This document shows, piece after piece, positions 10,476 to 20,880 of a DNA stretch of 64,000 nucleotides (its first letter is position 1; each line of letters begins with the position of its first letter). The translations under genes and the position numbers were made by a program. This DNA comes from Elymus sibiricus (taxonomy: Eukaryota > Streptophyta > Magnoliopsida > Poales > Poaceae). The notes under the pieces are model-generated. The model was not told where the DNA came from. It worked only from the letters and a program-made list of their open reading frames with translations, and searched no databases. The DNA lies in NCBI GenBank assembly GCA_039707655.1, contig CM077670.1:148904001-148968000 (forward strand), read 5' to 3'.

Positions 10476-12774
10476 CTATCAAAGATGAGTATATATGAAG
10501 TTACTGATCCTGCTGCAGAATGATGGCATGATAATATTGATGTACTGGTCAATAGCTGGAAGCAAGCACTTAAAAATAAAAAAATGGCTCGAGTAGTGGA
10601 CTGCAAACAACATTTTTGGGATATAAAAAAAACAGGATGGATATTTGCATGTAGTTACCATAGGAGAATGCTGAAACAAATGAAATCAAATATCCTACGA
10701 AGATTTAGAAATGTTTTGTTTCTTGGGTGAAAGTCAAAGAAACATATAAACATTGTCCAAGTGGACATGGTGTCAATGCAAAGTTGGAACAAAGATACTA
10801 AAAAAAATAGCAGTCTTGACCGAACTGAATTAGTTTCCTGCTTCTTGGATTCGAGCTGCTTGTTATATTCAGAATTTGAAGGCTCGACGGCAGCAGTAAA
10901 GCCACCCAAGGGAGTCATAGCGGGCACCGCCTGCGAGCAGGAAGAGTCGGACAATTTTCCCCCCATTCTCAGTTTATCTCAGCTTCTCATGGAGTGGAAC
11001 TACAGTTTGGACAGAAAGTATCTATTATGTATATAGTTGCAGAACATCTAGAAGCTTAAAACAAATCAATAAAGCATTAGATTCATGTTAAGGAAATGGA
11101 GAGAGGAAATTTAATATTTTCTATATAACATGGATGGCATGCAAGCAACCCTTTCTCTACCCTATGCTTAGTTCTGACAATATTAAACATGAGTTAAACA
11201 TGTCGCCGTGCTTCAACATCTTAGCAGTGCAGAAAGGCTACTATTCTAGAATGGCAAACTATACAAGCAAATTGGGCATGAGCAGATCAAGGGCTATATA
11301 ATAATTATTGTTTCACAAAGCTAACCAGGACTGGAAAAAAAATCCAGGCAAAATTTAGGATGACCAAACCACTCAAAGACCTTCCTAACTAAGATGAATA
11401 TACACTCAGGACAAGAAATCATACTAAATTAACACCAAATACATAAGTAAGTTTAATGGCTAAAATGAAGGAAATGCGTAATGTCATGGCGCTTTTAGTT
11501 ATTCATGTGCATATCCAACAGTAAGCGTGATATGATGAAAGAAGCAAAGATTCAAAGTTATCAGTTGATACAAAATGTGCTGATAAATTTAAGAAGAAAG
11601 ATGACGCTAAGATCTGTAGAAAGATCTTACCAGTGCTTGGAAAGGAGTCAATTGCAGTAGCGGTTGCATAAGATATGATGGACCGATCTCTTCAGGATCT
11701 TTCATGCTTATTCACACTTCTTGAGTTCAGCATAGAACACATCAGGATTTAACACTCTGATCGGTTGTAGCCGATTTTCCATGTGATGTTTTACCGAAAT
11801 GTTGAAGCTCAGCAAAGTTGGTTCCTGGGGTCAGTGTAAAATATTTATGTGGCCGTCAAGTCTCTATCCCAGGTTATTTACAATATCAAACGACGAAAGC
11901 TTGCTTTCTGCAGTTCACCAAAGGTCATAATTTACTTTTTATTCAAAGATCTGTTGTGTGCTGATCTCTCTAAATCTTATGACTGAGATTAACATAATTG
12001 CAGAAAGCAACATCAACTTAATTTTTAGTCCGCTTTGGAAACCACCAAATAATTTCCAGCAAGATGTTTTTTGAAGACCAGAGGAAGTATATGACTTCCA
12101 TTTGTCTAGGAATAATGTAGGTAAATCTATACAAAGAGCACACATATATACATCGTTACCTAGTAATCTCTAACTGCTCATGACTTGAAACCAGCGACAG
12201 TGTATACAAGGTAGAATTCCTATATACGGATGAACTTCTCATCAAAGCCCAGTTTCAATACTTGACTTCAAGAAAAAGGAAGCGATAAGAAACTGAGCAA
12301 CCAATTGGAACATATATGCATAGAGTCGTTCCAGCAGTATTCTTCTTGTAGTGAGTGTCAAGTGATACTTATTCTTTATTGGCCATGGGTTAAACATGAC
12401 AAGTGATACTTACTCTTATTCCCATCTGCACCTGCTTCTCGCTGTTGCTCGTCCACCGTGGCCGTGCAGCCGCAGCTGCTGTGCGCCACACATGTGCTGA
12501 TGTCCGCCGATGTGCTGCTACCCCCCGCCGCCGTCGCCTCCCCGGGCGACCCCACAACCATTCATATCCCCTTTTCACATTTAATTACCCCTAATGTTGT
12601 TCTACAAATATGACCAGAAATTGTCAATATCCCTTCCCCCACTACAGAAATTTAGCGCAAATCAATTATTTCTTCACACAGCCTATCAGGAATACACCAA
12701 ATCAGAGATGGATGAATATTGAATACATAGAAATCACCAGGAGAAGCCAAGAACGGCGGGGTTGATGTAACCTT

Positions 12775-13032
12775 TCATCCGACAGAGAAGCCGGGGCGTG
12801 TGGCAAGGGCAGCACTGCCTCCCCAGCAGAGGGCGCAGAGGAGGGCGCACTGCACGGAGGGCTCCCGAGCGGCGCATGGGAACAGGGCGGTGAGGTGGAG
12901 GAGCAGGAGGACGGTGAGGAAGATGGGCCAAACAAAGAGCGCGTGGATGAAGACGTTTACCAGGTTGTTGTGATACGCGTTGTAGAAGGCGAACTGTCGC
13001 TCCAAGTCGAGGAATCCGCCGCCGCGAGCCAT
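12775..13032 (-). pseudogene. Captured first exon of an Mpo1-like (DUF962) gene
   Basis: The frame starts MARGGGFLDLERQFAFYNAY and continues with FVWPIFLTVLLLLHL, the hallmark N-terminus of DUF962/Mpo1-like ER membrane proteins (in yeast, Mpo1 degrades 2-hydroxy fatty acids by alpha-oxidation). One hydrophobic segment follows. The middle is shorter than usual for the family, suggesting an internal deletion. A TGA directly after PGFSVG stands where the family usually has Trp, and AAGGT just beyond may be the old exon-intron border. I could not find the later exons. About 500 bases on its 5' side (13033-13530) may be captured leader or promoter. It lies near the Helitron 5' end and is not expected to be functional. 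Confidence 0.7.
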
Positions 13033-13530
13033 TGCGAGATTCGTCGGTCAGGCGCTGCCGCTTCCAAACAAATGAGGCGCCCACGGAGGAGGTAGATCAT
13101 AGGAGGTCCTGGAGCACGGGGCGAGGGGCGGAGCGGCGATGGGAGGAACGGATTGGGGGACGGCGGCGCCTATAGTTCGAACCCAAAGAGATAATGCGAG
13201 GCGGCTCCTGTGCTGGATGGGTTGCGTGATTGTAGGGGCTGCGGGGGAGAGATGTTTTCGTTGAGTTTCTTTCGTTTGAGATCAGAATTGCACGATTGTA
13301 GGGGACGCGGGACTGGTAGTTACAATATTTTTCTGCTGGTGGAGGTGGAGTACGGTCAGTCATTGGAAATTGCTAAGTGCACACCATAGAGCTATTAGAT
13401 CAATGATGTCTGTTAGATTGGGATTTATGGGACTAATTGTGTGGTGCTGATCGGTTCGTACGGTGTTGTGGGCCTAATTGTTGGGTGCACGTAAGAAAGT
13501 TCTTCTTTGATTGTTTAATAGTAGTGGAGA

Positions 13531-13743
13531 TACAAGATATTGTGGGATCATCATACTGAGGAAGAGGCTACCTGGGAAAGAGAGGATTTTCTGAGACCAG
13601 CCTATCCACACTTGTTCCCTGAGCAACCAAATCTCGAGGACGAGATTCATTCTAAGGGGGGTAGGTTTGTGACACCCTGGTTTTTGGCAACTTTTTCTTT
13701 TCAAAATCTTTCTGGCTTTATTTGCAATTTGGACGGATTTTGA
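13531..13743 (+). pseudogene. C-terminal end of the Tek-A chromodomain, separated from pol
   Basis: The frame WDHHTEEEATWEREDFL...PNLEDEI matches the chromodomain tail of Tek-B ([18 protein letters not shown]). Chromodomains of this lineage direct integration to particular chromatin. It is now 5.3 kb from the rest of pol because of the Helitron. The frame crosses the polypurine tract and runs 76 bases into the 3' LTR before its stop at 13741-13743, as the Tek-B frame also does (43 bases). Confidence 0.9.
13654..13665 (+). other. Polypurine tract of Tek-A
   Basis: AAGGGGGGTAGG lies two bases before the 3' LTR start at 13668, the normal place for the plus-strand primer of reverse transcription. 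It is inside the coding frame (KGGRF). Confidence 0.85.
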
Positions 13744-16700
13744 ACCTTTTCAGTTGACTTTGGACTTATGAATTCCTCTCAGTGATCCAGAGCCCTCTCC
13801 ATCTTGCCAAAATCTTGTCACTCACCATCTGGATCAATTTCCAATTCTTTATCTTTCCCAAATATTCATTTTCTTCTTTTGGGAAAACCTGTCATCACTA
13901 TGGGTTACAAAGCAACTTATAGTTCTGGTGATCAGAAAAATCCCAAATTAATCCCAGACCTTCTTGACATCATCTACTCCCACAATCTTCAAAAACATAT
14001 CATGGTCTAGTACAAAGTTTATTCCAAAAAACTCCTTTTGCTCTCTGGATAGTACTGGTCATTTGTGAAGGAGCTCATATTTCCCCTACTCAGTTAATTC
14101 CCATAAAATTCCCTGAGATATTAGGGAACCTATCTTTCCACAATATCCAAAAATATCATCTTGTCCAATACAAATTTTCATCACCAATATTCTGCCAAGT
14201 TTCTGTTCAGTTGGAACCTCTGTGAAGGAAGTACCAGCTAGAGGTATCCAATTGAGCTGAAATTTTTATGGGATCTTCTCCTCACCAAATAACCCTACCA
14301 CACCAAATTTCAGCCCCAGCAGATCAACCAGATGAGTGCATCAAGCTCATCTCTGTTTCTGGTTCAGTACATCACTTGTACATGAACTACCCTCAAATCT
14401 TGATGAAATCTTCTCAAATTTGGCCAGCTCATAGTCCTTCCAAAGTAGATCATCCCAGACATCTCCTTTGGCTCCATTCCCAGCTCACCTCTCCTCTAGA
14501 TCTCTCTCAATTTTGCTGTCAGAAACTGTAGCTAAAGCTACACTTCACAGTAGAGTGAACCTAGTCGAACCAGAGGCACGGAGAGGCTAGATGATCAAAG
14601 GAGAAGGCACTAGACATGATGCGTTGGACTTGGACGGCCTCGAGACATCACTTCCCATGGTGAGCACGATACTGGCATGCCAGTATGCGTGCTCTGCACC
14701 TCGCCGGCGACGGCCGAGGTCATTCCAGTGACCTCTTGCTGCCATTTTGCATTCTGAGGCGCCGACATAGCCGCTGCCGTCCACGTAGCGCTCTCTCGAT
14801 CCTTCCCCTCGCCGGAATCGCCCTCGCCGGCCGCCACGCGCGCGGGCACTATGCCACCCATGCCGGCACAGTGGACGTGCGGCGCATCTTCTTCCTCTGC
14901 TAGCTGCTGCCGCGCCTTAACTCCAACTGCTAGCTCCCACCGCGTCGCCCGCAATCCCGCCGATTCCAGAGAGCTCGCCCGAGCTCCTCCTCCTGCTATA
15001 AATACTCCTCCCCGGCCTCTCCCAAGCTCCTCACCCCACTCCACCATCTCCCAATCGTCCTCCCGAGCAGCGAGCCACGGCCGAGAGGCCCTCTGGCCTC
15101 GAATCTCGCCGGAGCACCGCCGCCACCCGAGCTCTGTCTCCCCGCCGCTTTGCTCCTCCCCGAGCTCCACCGACTCCGCCATCGAACTCGCCTCACTCCA
15201 CTGACCTCGCCCGACATCTTGCCCGAGCGAATTGCTGCCGGAACCGCCGTCTCCGACGAAACCCGAACGCCGCCGCCGCCGGAGAGGAAGGGGACGACGC
15301 CGTCCGGCCACCGTTCCCCAACCCACGGGTACGTGCGAGTTCGTCTCGTTGTGCTTGATCCATTCCCCCTCTCTCCCGACCTCGCCGCCGTCTGTATCGC
15401 CGGCGAGCGTCGCCGGAGCTCCGCCGTCTTTGTTTCCCTCCCCCTCCTTTTAAATCTGATGGTTGGGGCCCGCCAGTCAGCGACACGCCGAAGCGGTAAG
15501 TGGAGGCGCCTTTCCACTTTACGCCTTCGACGTGGCCTTGGCTGGATTTTCTGTTTTTCTATTTTATTTCTAGAGTTGACCAGAAACTTTGACCGTTCAT
15601 AAATTTTAAATCATAAGTCCAAATCAGTTGATTCTTTTTGCATCTGGTTTGTCTTAAGCTCCTCTATTTTCTGGCCAAATTTGGTATTTTTCCCATGTCC
15701 ACAGAATTTCTGGTGCACAAAACAGTAGTATGTGACATTTCCAATTGCTTTTTAAAAATATTTTCAGAAGGAGATTCTTTTGGATTTGAAGCCCAGGAGT
15801 TTGTGGACAACCCAACAGAGCAAGGCAAGCCATGTCATCCATTGCATGAAGCATTTCAATAGTGTTGGTTGTTTAATTGAATTTCATGCATTATTTTTAA
15901 TATGTGCTAATTCCTAGTAAATTATTTAATTTCCTAGCTACTGCCATATTAAATTATTCCTGATAAATATTCATACTGATTAAATGCCTGACAACACTAA
16001 ACTTAGTTGGTTGATCAAGAGCCACCTACCCGGACTTTTCCGTGCAGCCACATTTGCCGGTATGGGACGGCCTTGACTTGGTCTGGCTTTGTGCTCTTTT
16101 ATTGGTACCACCAAACTAGGGAGGGTTATGCGTGCGTGCTGCCCTAATCAGGTAGACGACGATAATCCTGTGAGCCCAGTTGAGTTATTTTGCCGGCGTC
16201 CCCGTTTGGGACAGTTAGTGGCCACGACGGTGGCAGGTGTCACGGGGTGACACAGGGGCCACCCAGGACGTGACCCTGGGAGGGTATGATTGTCGGTGGT
16301 ACGATAGAGGGGTCACGGGTCAGGCAGGTTTCGTTGGAGCACCACCGGTCCACCCGAATGGGATCACGAGGCCAGGTACTCCATGGTGTGGGTAAAGTGC
16401 GCAACCTCTGCAGAGTGTCAAAACCTATTCGAATAGCCGCGTCCACGGTATTGGACAGTCCGTTTAGGCCTCTCTAGGATGGTCAACCGTAAAGATAATA
16501 ATGATGGAAGAACTTGTATTATGTTCAGAAGTGCTCTGTGGCTTGTGAGCATTCCGAGGGTTGTGGGACAACCCAGATGAGAGTAAGTTGGTACGAGGTA
16601 CCAGTAAGTGAGCAACCTAATCCTTTAATCTGTTAATTGCCATGCTATTGTTTGTTGCATTGTTTTGGTTGCATGAGCTTGCGAGTACATTCCAAGTACT

Positions 16701-17061
16701 CACCTGCCGTGTTATGCCAGATGTAGGAGAAGCCGAGGACGGAGGTCCCGAAGGTTCGTGTTATGCTAACTAGGCCGTGTCCACAGCAGTGTCCCTGTGG
16801 ATGGAGTTTCCCGCACTATGTTCCGCTACGCCGTAGTCTACCCAGTAGTATCGAGGCCCTGCTGTGTTCCATAAATAATGTAGATATTGTCCCAGCACGT
16901 GCAATGCTTTGGCCTCACTATCGATGTAATTATGAGCTTGTACTCGAGATATTTTAATAAAGTTCAGTTCTGTTCTGTTCCAAGTTGTTGTGTGTTTCCA
17001 GAAGACATGATCTCTGGGTTGGAAACACTGGTAAACCGGTTATCTGAGCCGGGGTGCCACA
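13668..17061 (+). repeat. 3' LTR of Tek-A (3394 bp)
   Basis: It begins TGTGACACCCTGG and ends CCGGGGTGCCACA. Its length is within one base of the two Tek-B LTRs, with the same order of motifs. An AT-rich first 900 bases is followed by a TATA box at 14996-15004, then a GC-rich stretch (about 14640-15530) rich in CGCCGG, then AT-rich sequence. Open frames in the GC-rich part are not supported as genes. Confidence 0.92.
14996..15004 (+). promoter_or_regulatory. TATA box in the Tek-A LTR
   Basis: CTATAAATA in the LTR, at the same relative place as CTATAAATA in both Tek-B LTRs. It is the probable core promoter of the genomic transcript. Confidence 0.7.
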
Positions 17062-17487
17062 GAAGCCATCCATGACGCGCTGGTGGGCTCGGCGATGACA
17101 TCTACCCTGGCGCGCCTCGTCATCGTGGTCTTCTTACACCAAAGTGGCAAGCTTTGGGACTTGCTTTGGGAGAGGCAGCTGCGGCTGCTCCTTTATCACC
17201 AAAGAGGAAATCCTCCCTGACCGCGGTTGCTGGTACGGCCCCTGTCGCTGTCGTCTTGTGCAGGCGCATCACCCACGTGGTGGGCACGCAACCGTGCGAC
17301 CAGTGTCATGTGGCTCCCCCGTGCGGAGAGCCTCGCAGGGAACCGCCTCGCGAGGGGGCCTCGCAAGGCTGTCTTCGGTAGCGCCTCCCCTTGTGGAGAG
17401 GGCCCTCGTGAGGTTGCAGCCTCGCGAGGCGCCTGGCTTCATGGCACCGACGGCTGGGCCGCCTCTTCAGTTCTTTGCCAGGTGTTG
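17062..17487 (-). repeat. Tat-2 3' LTR, internal fragment
   Basis: This aligns with the middle of the Tat-3 LTR (from CATGACGCGC...GTGGGCTCGG, near 52170, on) and contains GCCTCGCGAGG palindromes. It lies between Tek-A and Tek-B. Its last five bases (17483-17487, TGTTG) are the left target duplication of Tek-B. The stretch GCTGCGGCTGCTCCTTTAT near 17178 is the reverse complement of the end of the window (63960-64000), apart from a few changes. Confidence 0.8.
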
Positions 17488-20400
17488 TGTGGCACCCCGG
17501 CTCAGAGCAACCGGTTTACCTTGCATTGCCAGCCCAGAGATCAAGTCTTCTGGCACTACACAACAACTTGGTACAGAAAACAACCGCTTTATTAATCTCT
17601 TAGCAGAAACATAGGTTTACATCTTACATGATGAACGAGGCCAAGCGGCACACACGGTGTGGCTGCATTTATGTACATTATTTAGTAGACATGGCAGGGG
17701 CCTCGATGATAAGGGAACTACTATGCGACAGCGGAACGACGGGGTAGCGGAACTCCATTCCACAGGGACACTGCTGGGACGCGGCCTAGATCGCGACAAA
17801 CTGCTCAACGTCAACTCCTTGCACGGCTTCTCCTGCATCTGGCATGATAAGCCAGGTGAGTACTTTGAATGTACTCGCAAGCTCATAGCAAACAAAACAA
17901 GTGCGACAAACAATAACAAGGCATTTAACAGATTTAATGCATGAGCATGATACTACTCAACATGAGATGTGCGTGAAACATTGCCATGGTCCTCGGGACC
18001 AACTTACCATCTCGGGGTTACCGCGTAACCACCGTTCACAACTTACCAACGTGATCCTCACTTGACCACATTCATACCTTGCATAGTGATCCTCGATCAC
18101 CATGTTTGCATGTGCCATCTTGTGAATCTTAGTGTGCAAGTTAATTGTATCTGTTGACCCACGGTGTGACCTACTACGAACTATGTCCATATCCGAGGAC
18201 GCGACTATCGATAGATTATACACTCTGCAGAGGTTAGTACACTGTACCCACACTACGGAATTCATGGCCTCGTGCTCCCATTCGGGTGGACCAACGACAT
18301 TCCGACAAAACCAATCTATTGCATGACACTCTCCCGGCCACTCCGACAAACTCCCCTTTGGGCTATGTCCTGGGTGACCCTGATGTCAACATGTGACATC
18401 TGCCACCTCTGTGGCTGCCACCGTCGTGGCCAAACATCAAAACTGCCCCAAACGGGGACCTCGGTACCATCAAAACTTGGGTCCTCAAGGTTATGACTGC
18501 CTACCAGGCCAGGGTAGCGCCAGAGCACAACCTTTCCTCGTAGGAGGCACCGGCGAGAGGCATGACAATAGACCGCATTAGGGCCTCCCCATCCAGGCAA
18601 GTGTGGTTGCACTGGTGAGCTCGATTCGGTGGCACCATGACTCGATCAACAGCATGTTCAAGTTGGATTATTAACAAGTTTAACTTGAAAAGAAAATGAT
18701 TCGAGCCATAGTGAATGAATGGATGCACGGGTCATGGTCATGAATATCAAATGCATCATGATGTTATATTAGTATATGCCATGATACCTACTGCACACTA
18801 ACAAGAAAGCATGTATCCTACTGCATAAATTATCAACATGACAGAACAAAGTTTATGCAATAAGATTTATATAGCAAATTATTTTAAATAGTGATTAAAG
18901 GATGAATTTAATTCAATTAAACCAAGTCATTGCAATGCCATCCTTGCATCTGAATGTTGTGGCTTGCCTTGGTTCAGAGGAGTGTCACAGTACTCCTGGC
19001 CTTCTCCAACACAACTAGGTTCTTCTGAAATTAAATTAAATGCAAAAAGAAAATTTCACATAACACTGTTTATTGCCCCAGAAATTCTCAACAGCAAGAA
19101 AAATTCTGAAATTTGGCATACAGAAACTTTGGAATTTTATAAACCAGTAGCAAAAAGAATCAAATCATTTGGACTTATAGATTAAAAGTTATAGCTGGTC
19201 AAAGTTGGATTAGATCTGGTCAAAATCTGAAATAAAAAGAAAAACCAGAAGCGGCCACGTCGAAAGCGTATTCGGCGAATACGCCTCCACTTATACCGCT
19301 TCGGACGGCCGAGTGAGAGGCTGACGAGCGGGGCCCGCTGGCAGGGTTAAACAGAGGAGAGGGAGGGAACAGGGACTGGCGGCTCTGTCGCCGGCGTTTC
19401 TCCGGCGAGGAGACGTCGGCGATCACCGGAGAGAGGGGGAATGGGACTAGCTCGATGAGATGGTCACACACGTACCCGAAGTTCGAGCTGAGGCGGTCGG
19501 ACGGAGTCGCGGCGATCTTCTCCAGAGACGGCGGCGGCGGAGCTGATCGGAGTCGGCGTTTCCGGCGACAATCCAGTGAATTCTTGCTACCGTCGTGCTC
19601 AGGAGGTTGCTACGGTCTCGTTGGTGACAGTGGTTGGAGCTGAGGTGGTCTAGGATGAGTGAATGGAGGAGGGGGATCCGTGGCGGTCGCCGGCGAGGTT
19701 TGAAGGCCAGAGGCCTTCCCGGCGTTGCCACCAGCTACTAGTGATCGATTTGAGAGTGGAGAGGTGGGTTGGGATGGCTAGAACGATCGGGGGAGTGCTC
19801 TATTTATAGGAGGAGGCGAGGCAGAGCTCGGGCTCCGCCGGAGTGGAGTGGCAGGGCGAACTGGGGGCGGTGAGGACTCGGGCAACGACGCGGGGTGAAG
19901 CAGAGGAGCACAGGGCGACGCGGTGCACGCGTGCGGCCACAGTGGCGCGCACTACGCGCGAAAATCGGGCACGCGAGCTCACTGTTCCCGCCGCTAGCTC
20001 TCGGCCTCTTCCGGCGAGCTGCATTCCGGCGTCGGGGAGGAACAGGGAGAGGGCTGGGTGGTGCACGGGGATTGGCTGCGGCGCTGAGACACGGAGAGGT
20101 GTCGCGGGGAGGGTGGTTGGACGGCGGCCGATCGGACCCGTCGGGCAGAGCGCACAGAGCGCGTGCGCTGCACCCTGCCCGCACGCGGTCACTGCGTGCA
20201 CTAGCACGGGGGTGGCTTTTGGCGCTGCCACACCATGTCCAATGTGAAGTCTCTTCAACGCGGTGCCTAAAAACACTCTGGGGTTGCCAAGTGGTGCAAT
20301 GGAGGTGACAAGAGCTTGAGCTAAAGTTTCTGGACAGAAACTTGCTCCAAGCACTGAGGACAAATGGCTGAGATTCTGGGGCTGGTTTTAGGCGTTTAAG

Positions 20401-20880
20401 CATTACTTAGGAAGGTCATTAAGTGGTAAAAATTTCAGATAAAAAGGATCAAGGAAAAATATAGTTGCTTCACAATGTGACTTTTTTGTCCAGAAGCAAA
20501 AATATTTTCCTGGGCTGAAATTTTCCAAATGACCATGGGATATTTTTGTATAGGAAGGTGAGGCATGACCCAAAGAATATTTGGGAATTTTCTTGGAATT
20601 TTCTGGGCAATAAAAATAGGGGTTGCTTCATAGCTCTGTGGGAAAATAGGCATTTTTAGAGAGAAAAAGTGTATAATGCCATTAAATAAAAATACCCAAT
20701 GGCATTATTATGAGAGGGATGAGGTCCAGGGAGAGTTTAAGGATGGAAGAACCCACTTGGAAGAAAATCAAAAATAAATCCAAGTGGTAAGTCCAAAAGA
20801 AATGACTGGAAAACCCAAATGCAAATAATAAACCCAATTAAATCCAAGTAAAAGAAAAAGCAAAAATCCAGGGTGTTACA
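17488..20880 (-). repeat. 3' LTR of Tek-B
   Basis: On the plus strand it runs from TGTGGCACCCCGG to GGGTGTTACA. The minus-strand TATA box CTATAAATA is at 19801-19809, followed by a GC-rich stretch (19240-19800 in plus coordinates). Confidence 0.93.

Larger units (their letters stand above)
8238..13530 (-). mobile_element. Helitron, 5.3 kb, inserted in the chromodomain of Tek-A
   Basis: Read on the minus strand it begins TCTCCACTACTATTAAAC at 13530 and ends in CTAG at 8241-8238, with a 15-base hairpin (8251-8265) nine bases inside the CTAG. These are the hallmarks of plant Helitrons, which insert between A and T; host A is at 8237 and host T at 13531. No Rep/helicase reading frame is visible, so the element is non-autonomous. 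It carries an exon like Mpo1/DUF962 genes, a set of exon-like pieces of a second gene, and a 143-bp tandem duplication near its 3' end. Most of the remainder (8620-9650, 10500-12350) is AT-rich, intron-like sequence in which I see nothing else. Confidence 0.85.
2678..17061 (+). mobile_element. Tek-A: Tekay-like chromovirus, interrupted
   Basis: This is a plus-strand Ty3/Gypsy element with leader (2678-2832), upstream ORF0, gag, protease, RT, RNase H, integrase, chromodomain, polypurine tract and 3' LTR. Its 5' LTR and PBS are absent because Tat-1 inserted just after the PBS position, so the rest should lie left of the window. A Helitron splits the chromodomain. The flank after its 3' LTR (17062 on) is Tat-2 LTR sequence, so Tek-A sits in the Tat-2 3' LTR. 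It is the same family as Tek-B but more decayed: at least four stops and one frameshift. Confidence 0.88.

Noticed and set aside
12775..13032. A functional host Mpo1-like gene
   Set aside because: Only the first exon with an internal deletion and a stop was found, enclosed in a Helitron.
8238..13530. A Tc1/mariner element with TA duplication
   Set aside because: The ends are not inverted repeats of each other, while TC start, terminal hairpin and CTAG fit a Helitron.
19804..20403. Open frames in the GC-rich part of the Tek-B LTRs, present at both 19804-20403 and 28912-29511
   Set aside because: They are found twice only because the LTR is duplicated. They have no start context or domain and differ from Tek-A.
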